Source: Trissonchulus latispiculum (Eukaryota > Nematoda > Enoplea > Enoplida > Ironidae). Taken from it: a stretch of 64,000 nucleotides of DNA. Below, piece by piece: positions 1 through 11,901 of this stretch (the first letter of the stretch is position 1; each line of letters starts with the position of its first letter). The DNA lies in assembly GCA_030248195.1 (NCBI GenBank), contig JASAND010011000.1, forward strand, positions 1-64,000, in the 5' to 3' direction. The position numbers were made by a program, and so were the translations under genes. Below the pieces are notes generated by a model. The model was not told where the DNA came from. It did not search any database and saw only the letters and a program-made list of their open reading frames with translations.

Positions 1-563
1 TCTTACTCGTTGGAGGCACCCGTCCCGGCTGGGCAATCGCAAAATTCCCGGTCCAGGGGGTCAAAATAAAAATTTGACCTCTGAGTTTTTTTCAATGTGG
101 GGGGGGGGAGGGGGTACCCCCCTACGAGGCACTGGCCACTGAATTTGCCTGCAAAAAACCTTAATTTAAAATTTTCGCGCAAACGAGACTGTGCGCCCCC
201 CCCCCCGGTTACTCCCTTAACAATAGTTATCCTGTGTTTTGCCCGGAGAGCAATAAAAAATGGAGGGAGGTTGCGAAAATTAGTCATTTTCCTGGAGTTG
301 CCTTGTTTTCTACCGGTCTGCGTAGATTTAAAATCGCATTTCTATTGTTTTGGGGGCGAGAAATAACATTTCTAGTCTTTACGAGCGGGGCGGGGGGGCG
401 TGAGGCCAGTGCCACGCAGATTCGCCCCCTTCCAATAATTCGGTAACGGGGGGCGCGAAGATTACTCATTTAGGTGGAGGCGGCGCCCCCCCCCCTGCGA
501 AATCTTCCCCTAAATATACGTTGACCGGGGGGGGGGAAATTTACAAGAAAATTTCACGTTTAT
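1..563. other. GC-homopolymer-rich region upstream of the first gene
   Basis: I see no supported gene here. The stretch is full of G and C runs of 8 to 13 bases (near 102-118, 196-208 and 489-499), and the open frames crossing them are low-complexity translations of those runs. It ends in a good splice acceptor (TTTCAG at 570-575), so it may hold the 5' intron or promoter of the gene starting at 564-582. No TATA-like box or element terminus was recognised. Confidence 0.5.
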
Positions 564-3500
564 ATGTTTCAGGTTATGATTATGAGGAACGAAACTGATG
601 CACAGGTGGAGGACGCCGTTTCCTCTTTGTTAGGAGAAATGGTAGATAGAGTGTCTGCGATTGAAGGAAGTCAGCAAGGCGGGCCGGTTGAATCATCCGG
701 AGACCGCGTGCTTGAAAATATCGACGGTGCGCAAGTCGCTGTAGACGTGGATTTGGAGTTGGAGACTCTTAGAACAGCGCAAATACTACTCACTCCTCTG
801 AGCAAGAAACAGTTGGCACAATACAAACAGCCAAAACGCAGACGTGAGTGAACATCGTTGCCACTGTTTAAATTCTATTTCAGGGAAACTGAATGCGTCA
901 AAACTAATTGTGCATCGTAAGTATATCAGTGGAGCTTTAACCTGGATGAAGCAAACTACACTCTGTAACCTGTTGCGCACATGCTTAATTTGTCTTTTTG
1001 GCGGCAAAATTTCTGTGTAGTATTTTTCTTTCAGGTGGTCGCAGGAGCAGTGGGAAATGGAATCTCAGAGAGTTTCAAAACTATCCCGGATGCACTCCTG
1101 AGCTCATGCGAGAAATCTTGACACGTATCCGTCAGAAAGAGCCCGGATATGAGAACGTTGTTGCTGCAGGAAGGACTACTCACAAGTCAAAAACGTTAAT
1201 AAATTTCTCTGCGGCCCTCCTGGGTTACATGGATATAGGTTCGTATAAGTTTGCTTATAGATGAACAAACGCTATCCTTTTAGTTTTGTTTGTTTATTTA
1301 CGTAACGCAACAAGCGATCCGTTACATAATAACTCGTTTTACGCTGTTTTTTTCGTCTTTACTAGATTGCAAAACGCAACAGTATTTGTTGTTAAATTTC
1401 TCTACCTATTCTAGTGCTCACGAAGCAAGAGATGATAAATATCCTGCGAGCAGAGGAGGAAGAGAGACGTTCCAACAGCGCGAAGTCTGGACGAAAAACA
1501 AAGGCTCATAAGACAGGTGGGGAAAAAGTTCTAGCGCTGCAACCAAAACTGTCGCTGTCTCCGCCGTAATTTTTTGTCTTTGTTTGCTATTCGTAGCGAG
1601 CAAACAGAGCAACTAAATGTCTTTCTCCCAACAGGAAAAAAAAATTGTCCTTTCTGTTACAGAGAGGGAGATGAAAACTTCAGATCTGCTTTTCTTGCCG
1701 TGTCGTTCGTGTAAGAGTGTAAGACTTAAGTTGTCTTTATCGCTGCTTGCTCTCGGATGACTGCAAAACGTTTCGACAATTAACGTACATTTAACTCTTC
1801 CTTAGCTTTAGGACCGAAATATAGATCTATGAAGATGGTTGAACGCGACCAAGCCCAATCAGTTCCTCCTAGTGGCCCATCTACTTCTTCAGTCTCTGAC
1901 GCTGGACCGAGCACCAGCGGGACACAGGGACGTAAAAGACCACAAGCAGCGGAGTCTATTAGCGGCGACAGATCAGGAAAACCTGGAACTAGTCGGGATG
2001 ACAGTGGGCTGGAAGATATCCAGCCGAAATGTCTTGACTACAGTTTCCGCCCTAGACGAAAAAGGGTGAGATACAGTCAGGAAAGCGAGAGGGACACCGA
2101 GGGAGACATCGATGAGAGCGTGTTAGAAGAGATTATAGAAAGTGTCCGCGCCAGGGCTGCTGCTACAGCAGTTGTGAGTGGCAGCGATGCCAGGAATGAA
2201 GGTATTTTATCCGCCGTTGTTGATTAGTATTTGCTTATCACAACATGATAACTTTAGACGCCTGCCGTTTTCTGTTGTGTTTGCGTTAGTTCTTCTCTTG
2301 TCGTGTTGTTATGGTTTTTTACTTTCACGGCGGACTGTTTGCCAAGAGTTAAGAAGAGATTATAGAAACTGTCCGCACCAGGGCTGCTCGTACAGCAGTT
2401 GTGAGTGGCAGCGATGCCAGGGAGGAAGGTATTTTATCCGCCGTTGTGGATTACTATTTGCTTATCACAACATGATAACTTACCCGCCTGCCGATTCCTG
2501 TTGTGTTTGCGTTAGTTCTTCTCTTCTCGTGTTGTTATGGTTTTTACTTTCACGCAGACTGTTCGCCAAGAGTTAAGTTTTAGTGTCTCTTTTCGATCAT
2601 ATTTGCTATAGCTCCGATATGGCTGCCTATTTTAAATTTTTTAATTAAAAATTTGATGTTGCAGATGGCAATGCCGCTATGGATACAGAGCCGTCCCAGG
2701 AGAATGGAGGAAAACGGAGTTCCATAAATCAGGAAACTGGCGACGGTGAGCAGAAAGAGGAGAAGGGAAAAGGTGTGGTGCGATCAGGAGCTGCGTCCTC
2801 ATTTCGTGAAGAACACTCTAATGGCGTCGATGCTGGGAACATGCACACAGATCAGCAGAGGGAATACGCACCGCGAGCCGACGATCAGAACGGTTAGGCG
2901 GAAAACACCGTTATAATATGATTTTAGTAACAGGTTTTTATTTGTGTATATCCATTTTCCCTCTGTTAGGAGGGAAAACGTGGTTGCACCATGTTTTAAT
3001 TTGCCCTCTGTTTTTAGCTGTGGTGGGCGCGATGATCAATATGTACTATTTTACTATGTTATCATGATATTTGACGTTTGGGGCTGCATGCCTTGTTTTT
3101 AATTTTTTTAAACAAATATGTTCTTTGTAGACACAGATGTAACTATGGAGGCTGGTGCGCCACAGTTGCCGCACCCCATAGATGGGGATGGCAAACGTAC
3201 ACAGGCTGGAGGCGGGAAAGGTCTATCCTCTGACGTTCAGCCTTATGGCGGTGATGGCGACAAAATGGAAACAGTGGTGCGGGATAAACCTGCAGTAGTC
3301 TCTGGCGAACAGCAAGGTAAAAAAAAATGAGGGGGAAATATGCTATGATATAATTATAGTAGAGTCAGGGGGTTTGTCTCCGTTGATAATGTGCTTATCA
3401 TGGTTGTCAGAAGGGGAAGGCTGAGGAATGGCGGGAAGTTATAGCGAACTTTTTTTTTAGCCCTCTTTGTCTGTAGTGGACTGGTCAGATTTTCACAACT

Positions 3501-6500
3501 CTGGTTATCCGCAACAATGTAGTCTTCTCATAGTCCAGTAACACAGCGCTTCCCACTGTTTTCCTCATATGTTGTTTGCGTAGATTCTAGTCCTGTCCAC
3601 TGGGCACGAGGACCAATATCTGTCTTTTATTATTTTGTCATGATATTTGTCGAAGTGCCAGCATGCCTTGTATTTTAACTGTCTTTTCAAACAAATCTGT
3701 TCTTTGTAGATGCAGATGTCACTATGGACGCGGCAGGTGGTACAAAGCCTACACGATCCGATACTGATTCAGGCGCAGGGACAGGTGGTATGTCAACTTT
3801 TGCGTAGAATGAGTTCTATGTTTAAGTATGTGTCTTCTTTCGGATTGCCTCATTATTAGCCTTTTTTTTCATTCAGTGTGGCAAAATGCCAAACGGGGCG
3901 CTAAGAAAGATACAGAAAGAGAGGGCAAAATGTACTCATAATTCTGTTTTACTACGTGAGGATTTTTCGTTTCTGTTTGTTCTCAAAAGGCAGGCGGTTT
4001 TATCCGCCCTTCTGGTTAGGTCGACGGGGGGGGTCCCTCCGTTTTCCCCCACTGATGTCCAGCTGGGGAGCCTTCGGCGCGTGATCTTACTACGTAAAGG
4101 TTTTTGTTTGCTTAAGGGCGTTTTTTTCCGCGCTTCTGTTTATGACGGAGGGTGTCGTCCCCGCCCCCGTTTTTATAACTAGTTTTTATCTTTAATTTCA
4201 GTGTCCTCTTATTTCAGGTGAAGAACACACTGTGGGAAACGCTGCCCCGGAGATGGGGACGGACGGGCGTGACGGCGCATATGGGGAAAATGCCGCCGCT
4301 GGAAAGTCAGAGATAGGGCGAATGCCTATTGAACGAGCTATTGATTCAGGCGCGGAGACAGTTGATATTTCAGGTATAGCATTGCGACGGTTAAAAGGGC
4401 CGAGTCACTGACGCATATGGCTTTATTTCACTGAAAGTGATAAGACCTTTCAGTTACTGTGATATGAACAGTTTGTTTACATTTCTTTCAAATTGGAGTC
4501 TATGTAAACAAAAAAGTCATATCACAGTCACTGAAACGTCATATCGCTTTCAGTGAAATAAAGACATATGCGTCAGTGACCCGGCCCTTTTCTGTGCAAC
4601 GTGCTGTAGTTTGATCTCTCTTTGTAGGTGCGGGCCAGTCATCGCCCTGTGATGCGCCACATGGGGGCGGGGGAGATCGTTTATGATTATTTTCTTATTT
4701 GTTGCTGTACGTTTTTAATTTTTCTTTGCAAGTCGTTATTGTTGCAGATGATGAAGCCACTATGGAAACTGCTCTGTCACAGGTGCAGAAAGAGGACAGT
4801 GAATTGACAAATGGCGAGGGTGGGAATCCAGTGAAGGCTGAAGGGGTAGACTCAGAGCGTAGTCAGATCACTAAAGAAGAAGGCGTGGGGACTGTTGATT
4901 TATTAGGTATAGCATTGTTAAAATCCTACCTCACGAATGTGTGTTTACGTTAGGGTTATTTTGATTTTTGTTTGGTAGCGGTTGGAACGACGACGATTCT
5001 TATCTTTATTACGTGGGCATGCCGTTTGTGTCGGCTGTGATGTCAAAAGTGGCGTATGCAGGCAACTGTCCTTTGTTTTTAAGGCGGCGAATGTGGCCCC
5101 CCCACTGACATCCAGACGAGCGCCAGCTTTGATTGTAAAATGGAAACTGGTGTGTGGGGACAATACTGTGGCGGACGTGCTGAACTGGGAGGTATAAATA
5201 CACGCTGCTTTTGTTTTATATGGTTTTAGTAGCTACTAATTTTTCGTTGGTTTAGGCGGTGCAGTTAACAGTTCACTATTTTTGTGCTCAGCAGTTCCTG
5301 TTACGTGCATACTCCTTGTCCTATTGGTTGTTGCTGTTGTACTGACTCTGTATTCATCGTTACATCCGGTACAAATTGTGTTGCGGTCTCTTAGCAGCTA
5401 TTTTGTTTTAAACCTTTTTCAGAGCATAAGTCGTCGTCTGTTTCAACCAGTCCACCGGAGGAAGGTGCGAGTGATAGCCACGCTGCCGGTGTGGCTGGAA
5501 CACTACAAGCCGGAAAGAATTCTCCGATTTTTGAGTTCGAGGAGACCTGGCCTGTTCCGGAAGGACAGGGCGCACAGGGACACTCTGATGAAATGCCTAC
5601 GCCAAACAGCACAGACGGAGGAGGAGGTAGGGGACAACAATACTTTTTATTCAAATAATGTACGACTTTAAAATAGGTATATTGAATGCTTGTAACGTGT
5701 TTGCAGTGTATGACTTTTATGGAATATCTGACAACCGCTAATTCTCTCTGTAGTCGTATTATTTTTGTTGCAAACAATCTCTCTGTCCAAACTTAGAGTA
5801 GAAACACTAGCACGTTGAACATGTTTATTATGTAACAGACACCGGGGGGGGGGGGCAAAACAGCGGATAAAAAATGGGGCCTGGTTCAGTAACGATGTGC
5901 GGGGAAGGCCTTTGAGTGCAAGATACAAACACATCTGGTGTAATATATTAGCTATGTGTTATGTGTTGTACAGAAACGGGGAAGGAGCGAGGGTGGACTG
6001 GAAAAGCACGAATTTGCAGCTCGATTTTACAGTGAGAAGGGTTCGGTTAATGATTTTGTCCGCACGTACTCATAGTCAACTGAAATCAAACACGAGAGCA
6101 GTACCAAAACAGAACGCTTTTATTTTTTAAGGTGCCTTCATAATCGCGAACGCAAGTGTGCGCGCGTCGACGGTCGCCTACGCGCGTCGACAAAGGTCAA
6201 CATCATTTTGCGCGCATAAACGCGCGTCGAAGTGCGACGATGCGCGTAAACAGGTTTGCTACAAAATGGGCGCGTCGACGCCTCCAAATGTGATATGGTG
6301 GTGTAGCGCGTTGCCGCGCTTCGCTGCACTTCTACGCATGTCGACGTGCGTCTACGCGCTTCTAGAGGCGACTGCGACTATTAAATCACCATTAGATTCA
6401 ACGTTCAACGTAATAGGTCAAATAAATGTTTTTGTGAGAACCTCTTTCTATCCTCGTTTTAGCGCCCCCCCCGGCCGAGGATCTAATAATAGATTAGACT

Positions 6501-7256
6501 TATGTGTCTCCTTCTTTGTATGTATATATGATAGTTTTTCGCTTTTCAGGACCAGACTGTGGTAACAACGAATCGGCCGCTCTCCCTCTGCCAACTTTGC
6601 CAGATGACACAGCTGCGGCTATGTCTTCACCACAGAACAGCGGAGAGCTTTTCGAGACTCTTGCGCAGATACTGCATGGACCAGGAACGAGCGCGGCTGC
6701 TGATGATGACGACGGCGAGACTGCTGATACAAGCGTCCTTGTTTCGCGAGTCATTGACGAGTTAGATAAATGTCTTGCTCCTGGCACTGTTCAGCCTGAA
6801 GTGCCACTAGTCGATGAGAAACCGTCCATCAACAGCATCTCCGGCCTTGGGCAGGTGGGACAGGCGAGTGACGGGGAAGAAGAGATTCAGATAACTTTGC
6901 GTAGCCCGTACATGTGTCCCAAGGTTTTGGAGCCCGGAGCTGTTATTGCTGTCCCCCCGGGGCAACCTACTCACGGGGAAAACCAATGGCTTGCTGCAAT
7001 CAGGTTTTTCGTAAAATCTGAGGGCTACTGCTACGTGCAGTTTTTCGATGAAGCAGGTTTTGATACGTCTCCAGCTAGAGACTTTATCATTTTCGAGCGC
7101 CGCCTCTCCTCTCAGATGGTCAGAATAGATCTCGACCACATAAAGTATACGCTAGTGTGTCCTCTGCAGGACATGCATAAGGATTCCCGTGTTTTTCTTA
7201 CTCCTGATTTTGTGGCGACTATGTGGAATGATATGCTTACTCCTGCTGCTACTTGA
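564..7256 (+). CDS. Multi-exon gene 1, about 949-aa acidic protein with SH3/Tudor-like C-terminal region (unknown function)
   Basis: I do not recognise a named family. Fourteen exons join in one frame: 564-843, 884-916, 1035-1238, 1415-1516, 1812-2201, 2354-2428, 2665-2892, 3131-3316, 3710-3784, 4218-4373, 4628-4678, 4748-4906, 5423-5626, 6550-7256. Every intron is phase 1, with GT-AG ends. The true start may be ATG 564, 576 or 582, or lie in an upstream exon, because an acceptor ends at 575. The N-terminal part (exons 3-4) matches gene 2 around an AALLGxxxxG motif at the exon 3 end. The middle is a run of short acidic exons repeating a D-x-x-x-T-M-[DE] opening. The last exon holds a probable SH3/Tudor-like barrel (GAVIAV, YVQFFDEAG) and a closing LDHIKYTL plus MWNDML element shared with genes 2 and 3. 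The protein is probably nuclear or DNA-associated, by inference only. Exon 6 is a duplicate of the exon 5 end. Confidence 0.68.
2124..2576 (+). repeat. Tandem duplication of about 226 bp covering an exon end and intron of gene 1
   Basis: Two adjacent copies (about 2124-2349 and 2350-2576) share nearly all bases, from the end of exon 5 through the donor and following intron. In copy 2 the sequence TTAAG before the exon homology can act as an acceptor. This gives a 75-base exon (2354-2428) that keeps phase 1 and the reading frame, so the duplication plausibly added a new coding exon. Confidence 0.8.
4393..4591. mobile_element. 199-bp foldback element (MITE-like) in an intron of gene 1
   Basis: The segment is a near-complete inverted repeat. 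The left arm begins AAAAGGGCCGAGTCACTGAC and the right arm ends with its near-complement GTCAGTGACCCGGCCCTTTT. Further matching arms include CATATG and TTTCACTGAAAG. It lies wholly in the intron between exons ending 4373 and starting 4628. It has no coding capacity and no clear target-site duplication, so I cannot assign a superfamily. Confidence 0.75.
6140..6375. repeat. CpG-rich degenerate motif array in the last intron of gene 1
   Basis: A cluster of degenerate ACGCGCGTCGAC-like words occurs on both strands within the intron 5627-6549, with GCGCGTCGA, CGCGCATAAACGCGCG and GTCGACGTGCGTCTACGCG variants. The density of CG dinucleotides is far above the flanks. A similar motif style recurs near 57385-57480. 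It may be a non-autonomous element or a multi-site protein-binding array. Confidence 0.5.
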
Positions 7257-8890
7257 CTGTGTAGTCATCCTCTTACTGAACATGGAACTACTTTTTTTGT
7301 TAAGATTTAAAGGACCTGTATTTACAATGTGGTTTTATTATACTTGTTTTGCATAGTTATGTTCTTCTTACACTCTATCGTTACATATAAACTAGCACGA
7401 AATGAGATCGTAAAATAATTGAAGAAAAGATTTAAAAATGAGCTAAATCAATCCGGCTACTTAACGACTATGGACTTTTTCCTCATACAGATCCTAAAAC
7501 TACCTTTGTTCCGCAGTTTGACGGACCTGTATTTACAGTGTGGTTTTATGATACTTCTTATGCAATGTTTTATGTTTGCTCAATGTGGCTACATATAAGG
7601 TAGCAGAGAATCAGATTCTTGAGTGTTACAAGAAAACGTTGAAATAATTGTCCTTTCAGTTTTATACTTTTCTATGTTAACACAGTGCAGCCGTTTGTCA
7701 CTAGAAATAGCTATATCTACAGTAAACAAAATCCTACCACTTTGTTTCTCTCATAGTATATTTTTAGAGAAGTCCTACATATGTAACTTGTGTACACTGA
7801 TACCTTTGTTTAACTGCTATATTTCTGTTTGTGTCATTGCCATGACAAAGTTTAGGACTGGTTTTTCGTTAAATTGTGGTCACTTGTTAATAATGGTGAT
7901 TGTTTCTTGTGTGTAGCGTAAAATAGTGGCCTTCATTTGAATAATGTTGTTTGATTATATTTGTGACCATTGTTTAATGGTATGCTGTACAGTTAGCTAT
8001 AACCTGTCACGATAAGCGGGGCCTATTTTTTTGTTTTAGTTGTTGTTTCGTTTTGTGTTGCTCTCTATAACAGTATGAGCGTTACTCTGTACAGCTGGGC
8101 TTTTTTGGGGGGGTTTGGGAGGGCGCCCCCCACTTTTTTTTGCCTAAAAGAAAAGCCCAGAACAGTGTAAACATATAGTCTACTATTTTGTCCATTACGC
8201 ACTATGGCAGGTGCTGTCACTTTCTGACAAATGTCGCGTTACTTTTTATCTGTTTTCGTATGTTATATATGCAATAAGTGTAACAGTTGTTGGTGTTGTT
8301 CCTTTTTGAAATGTGTTATCTGTACATTGCATTATTAGTGTGCGGGGGGGTACGATCTAGAAATAGTTTTATTGATTACACTTACTTCTGAAACGGATAA
8401 TCTGCGGCCATTTTGTCTTGTATTCAGCGCACGGCGCGGGAATCAATTCGAAAAAGAAAGGCATGACAGGACGCATAAAAAATTGTACTTTTTCATACTT
8501 GATTGACAACACACATAAAGAAATGGGGGAATCGACGGGAACGTTTTGTTGTTGACACTTATTTTAAAAGTGGCTAAAATTTTTAGGTTAACATCACATT
8601 TCCTGTTTCACAGTTTTAGTTTATCAGTACGAACTATGTAAGTCATACGTAAAAGCTGTAAATGTTGCTTACGTTTATTTTTCGCATTTTTTCATACTTA
8701 CTTTGCTGTTAACTTGTAGTTGTGTGACATTAACGAGTAAACAGTTTTCCTTGAACTTATGGTTAGCCCAGCGTGTATCTATGCATAAGTGGAGAGCAGT
8801 TTGAAAAACGAGTGTATACTGCATTAGTCAGAACCTGGATTTGATGTTCTTTGCACCCCCCCCCTCCAGCGCCCGCACAATAACGGGATA

Positions 8891-8970
8891 CGAAGACACA
8901 CAGACAGTAGTGTCTTACAAAAGGAGAAGGTTTGGTTGGTGTGCGAAGACACACAGACAGTAGTGTCTTT
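8891..8970. repeat. Two direct copies of a short hairpin-forming word
   Basis: The word CGAAGACACACAGACAGTAG followed by TGTCTT occurs at 8891 and again at 8944. Each copy contains AAGACAC and GTGTCTT as complementary arms around a short loop. Confidence 0.6.
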
Positions 8971-9010
8971 ACGAAAGGCTGTCACAAAACCTAACTGATT
9001 ACAAGGAATG

Positions 9011-9252
9011 GTTGGTGTACAATTAAGCGATGGGCGGCTGCGGGGGCGGAGGTAAGCTTAATTCAACACTGGTCGGTTTAATGCTTTTGGTATCGTTGGT
9101 GTAAAGTTAAGCGAAGGGGGGCTGCGGGGGGGGGTAAGCTTAATTCAACACTAGTCGCTTTAACGCTTTTGGTATCGTTGGTTTAAAGTTAAGCGATGGG
9201 GGGCTGCGGGGGGGAAAGCTTAATTCAACACTGGTCGCTTTAACGCTTTTGG
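9011..9252. repeat. Tandem repeat, three units of about 82-84 bp
   Basis: Units starting near 9011, 9095 and 9177 share GTTGGT, AAGTTAAGCGA, GGCTGCGGGGG, TAAGCTTAATTCAACACT and TTTTGG. Units differ mainly in the G-run length. The array lies in the intergenic region before gene 2. Confidence 0.85.
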
Positions 9253-9911
9253 ACAGGAGCGAAAAAAAGGTAGGAGATTGGAACTTTGGTCGTCGCGTGT
9301 TAACGCCTTTCTGTGGATCTTACTTGTATACGCTGTTGCGTACATAGTAACGCAACAAAAGGCAAACACAACCCGACAGTCCTCTCTTACAGCGGGGTAC
9401 GAGCTGAGCAAACTGAGAGCAATATAGCCAGTCCTGCCCTATCCTGTAGAACTTGTACATTTTCGTAATGTGGAGTCTAAATGCAAGGACAAACACCGGC
9501 AGTCGAACACTCGTGTCAGCTTTTTTTTTAGTTGTTGCCCTTGTGAGTGCTCGTGAAAGGACTCTACCTCGTTGCCCCCGCTGGCGGTATTTTCCCTTTT
9601 TGTTAGTGAACACTGTTTTAAAATGTTGAAGTTAACTGGATTATAGCCCTATCATTCATGGTGTGTTGACTATAGTGGCGTAACCATTGTCACTATTCAC
9701 TCTAGGAATAGGGGGGAGGGGGGTGTTGGTTGTTGAGAGTAATGTCTTTACTGCAGTTACTACGTAGAAAATTTGCACCATCAGACCCTTTTGCGACAGT
9801 TAAGAGATCGTCATCCTGCAACATGTATTTAAGAACTCTGCAGGAACAACAGACACAGCAACAAGGAGTGAACATGCGCACCTTCACTACATCAACACAG
9901 AATGCACGGCT

Positions 9912-11901
9912 ATGGAGACTCCGGAGAAGTATGGCGTCATTGAACTGGACAACAGAAAACGTCAAATCAGGTGGCCCGCCAAGTGTGTATCTTTGTCTGA
10001 TATATAAGAGTTTTTCACTGACCGCGTTTGTAGTGTAACATAGTCACGCACCGCTACAATGAAAACAGGGGCGAGGTGAATAAAAAGGGGGGCTGGCATT
10101 CGGTCCATAGAACGCAGTGATGTTTTCTTAATACCTGTTTTTGTTTCAGCAAGAGCAGCCCTTGGCTTGCGGCGACGACTGCGCCTGGAACGGGGCGTAG
10201 AGAGACAGTCCGCTGTATCCGTTTACGACCCACGAGTGTTTACGCTTGCGTTTGGTGCCAGTACGTGTATTTAATTCTTTTGTGATAATTTCGATGATGT
10301 TTTTTTAGCTAGTTCTCTAATGACACTGTCAACTATAATTTCTGTTGGTCTCTGTAGCCTGCGAGACATTGCAGCCCTCACAGTTACATATGTTGATGAA
10401 AAGCGCCGGCAATGCCAATAGTAGGCTGCAGATTGCTTAACAACGAACTTATCAACAATTTGTCTTTTCAGACGACATCACCCAAAGTGGCAAAAATAAG
10501 TCAGTACATAATGCCGGAAAGCGTAAAGCTTGTTCGGCGTCAACTGTGCGAAGGGCCCTGTCCCTGGTGAACATGCAGCGGCCCGGGTACACCACTACCG
10601 TTCATGCGGCACTGAAACTGGGCATTACCCCCGGGTTTCTCCAGTTCTGTGCTGCTTTATTAGGACTTAATCATTTGGGTATGCGCATTACCGAATAGCA
10701 AACACGTTCTGTTGCTTTATTTTATTTCTATCAACCACTGTTTTTATTTTCCGGGGCACCTGTTTGTACGTTGGCATAAGTAATAAAAAACTAACTTAGC
10801 CGTTTTCTGGCATAGACTGGAAAAAAACACTGCCATTCATGGAGTACTAAAACTGCGCATTTCTCCATGCTTTTTTGTCCAGTTCTGTGTTGCTTTCTTA
10901 GGACTTCACCATATCGTAGTGCGCATTACTGAATAGCAAACAAGCTCTGTACGTGTGTTGATTCTTATAGTTAAGTGTTGGATTTTTTATTTTCTGGACG
11001 CCTCGTTGAACGTTTAGCATAAGTAATAAACAACTTAATTTTCAGTTTTACGGCCGAAAACTGTTGTGGCTATACAGAGACAGTTGGCGAAAGGCGAGTG
11101 GACGGGCCGGAACGAAGATCTCTGTTTGGACAAAGGCCTAGGTAAGCGACAGCTTTCTACTGTTTGTTTCTTGGTTTTTGTAGTTTTGTCCCCTCCGTGC
11201 CCCTGGCCGCCTGGGGAAAATTTTTACAAATTAACCTTCTAACAATAATATCCATACGATACCAAAGCGGTGTTTACGTCTACACTAGGATGTGCTGAAA
11301 ATAATATAGTCATAGGGACGAAAACTGAAAAGGACAGTATGTAACGTAGTGGCTGTCGTTGCAAGTTTATTTCTGTATTGCATGCGCCATTTGTCTTTTT
11401 CACTGTTACCATATATTTATGGTTTCAGAATCTGACGGAGAGAACACTGAAAACTTAAAGGCGGTATGCGTCCCCCTCGCGACGCGTCGCCCACTGTTGA
11501 GCGACCCTATCGTCCGTTATCCAAATGGTCAGTTGGCTGCGGGAGATATTATCCTGACTTCGGCACGCACAGTCCCTGGCAATATGGCAGCCTTTGTCGG
11601 GTTTGTTAAATCATACTGGCCACAGCAACGGCGGCTGATCGTCCAATTTTTCAACGAACTCTCGGCAACATCCGAGACAGTGTCCTACGAAAATGAATCC
11701 GTCTCGCTGTCTCTTTCAGCGAAAGCACAGCTGCACCGCTTGAACCTGGATGAAGTTAAATACACTCTATCGCTGGGCACATCTGGTCCTGTGGATGGGT
11801 CGCAGATCTGTTTTAGTGTTGATCTGTTTGCCTCTCTGTGGAACGAACTTGTTCATTGTGGGGGCAGTGGGGACTTTGGTCCGCCTGAAATTCTTATTTG
11901 A
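9912..11901 (+). CDS. Multi-exon gene 2, about 340-aa paralogue of gene 1
   Basis: Six exons join in frame through phase 1 introns: 9912-9984, 10150-10260, 10358-10420, 10472-10678, 11046-11141, 11429-11901. I chose ATG 9912 because its 24-codon exon reads like protein and ends in phase 1 at a GT donor; an upstream extension to 9804 is possible. Exon 4 ends with an AALLGLNHLG motif matching AALLGYMDIG of gene 1, and exon 5 aligns with gene 1 exon 4. The last exon contains AAGDIILTSA, FVGFVKSYWP and LIVQFFNEL, a likely SH3/Tudor-like barrel, then LNLDEVKYTL and a final FASLWNEL helix, as in gene 1. It lacks the acidic repeated exons of gene 1. A polyadenylation signal AATAAA lies at 11956. The function is unknown. 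Confidence 0.72.
10835..11040 (+). pseudogene. Decayed duplicate of gene 2 exon 4 and its downstream intron
   Basis: The segment repeats the end of exon 4 and the intron start (10585-10800) at clearly lower identity. Shared words include GTCCAGTTCTGTG, TTAGGACTT, GCGCATTAC, GAATAGCAAACA and GCATAAGTAATAAA. The copy has no usable donor at the expected place, so it is probably a dead exon inside the intron before exon 5. Confidence 0.65.

Larger units (their letters stand above)
7257..9911. other. Intergenic region between genes 1 and 2
   Basis: No coding region is supported. The first part is AT-rich 3' flank of gene 1 with a partly duplicated segment (about 7310-7345 and 7525-7560, sharing GACCTGTATTTACA followed by GTGGTTTTAT). 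There is a G/C-run stretch near 8105-8140 and two tandem repeats described separately (8891-8970 and 9011-9252). An in-frame open stretch upstream of the gene 2 start (from 9804) could belong to that gene if an earlier exon exists. Confidence 0.5.

Noticed and set aside
2178..2576. 132-codon cysteine-rich open frame
   Set aside because: It is a frame shift reading of the tandem duplication and its introns, repeated because the DNA is repeated.
5282..5671. Open frame of 129 codons overlapping an exon of gene 1
   Set aside because: It is out of frame with the exon 5423-5626, whose own frame joins both neighbours through phase 1 sites; the first part is hydrophobic T-rich translation.
6504..6549. 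Upstream ATG start for the last exon of gene 1
   Set aside because: These codons read through a TTTTCAG acceptor; joining at 6550 continues the upstream exons in frame.
9011..9252. CRISPR-like array
   Set aside because: Units are contiguous tandem repeats without unique spacers, in a eukaryotic context.
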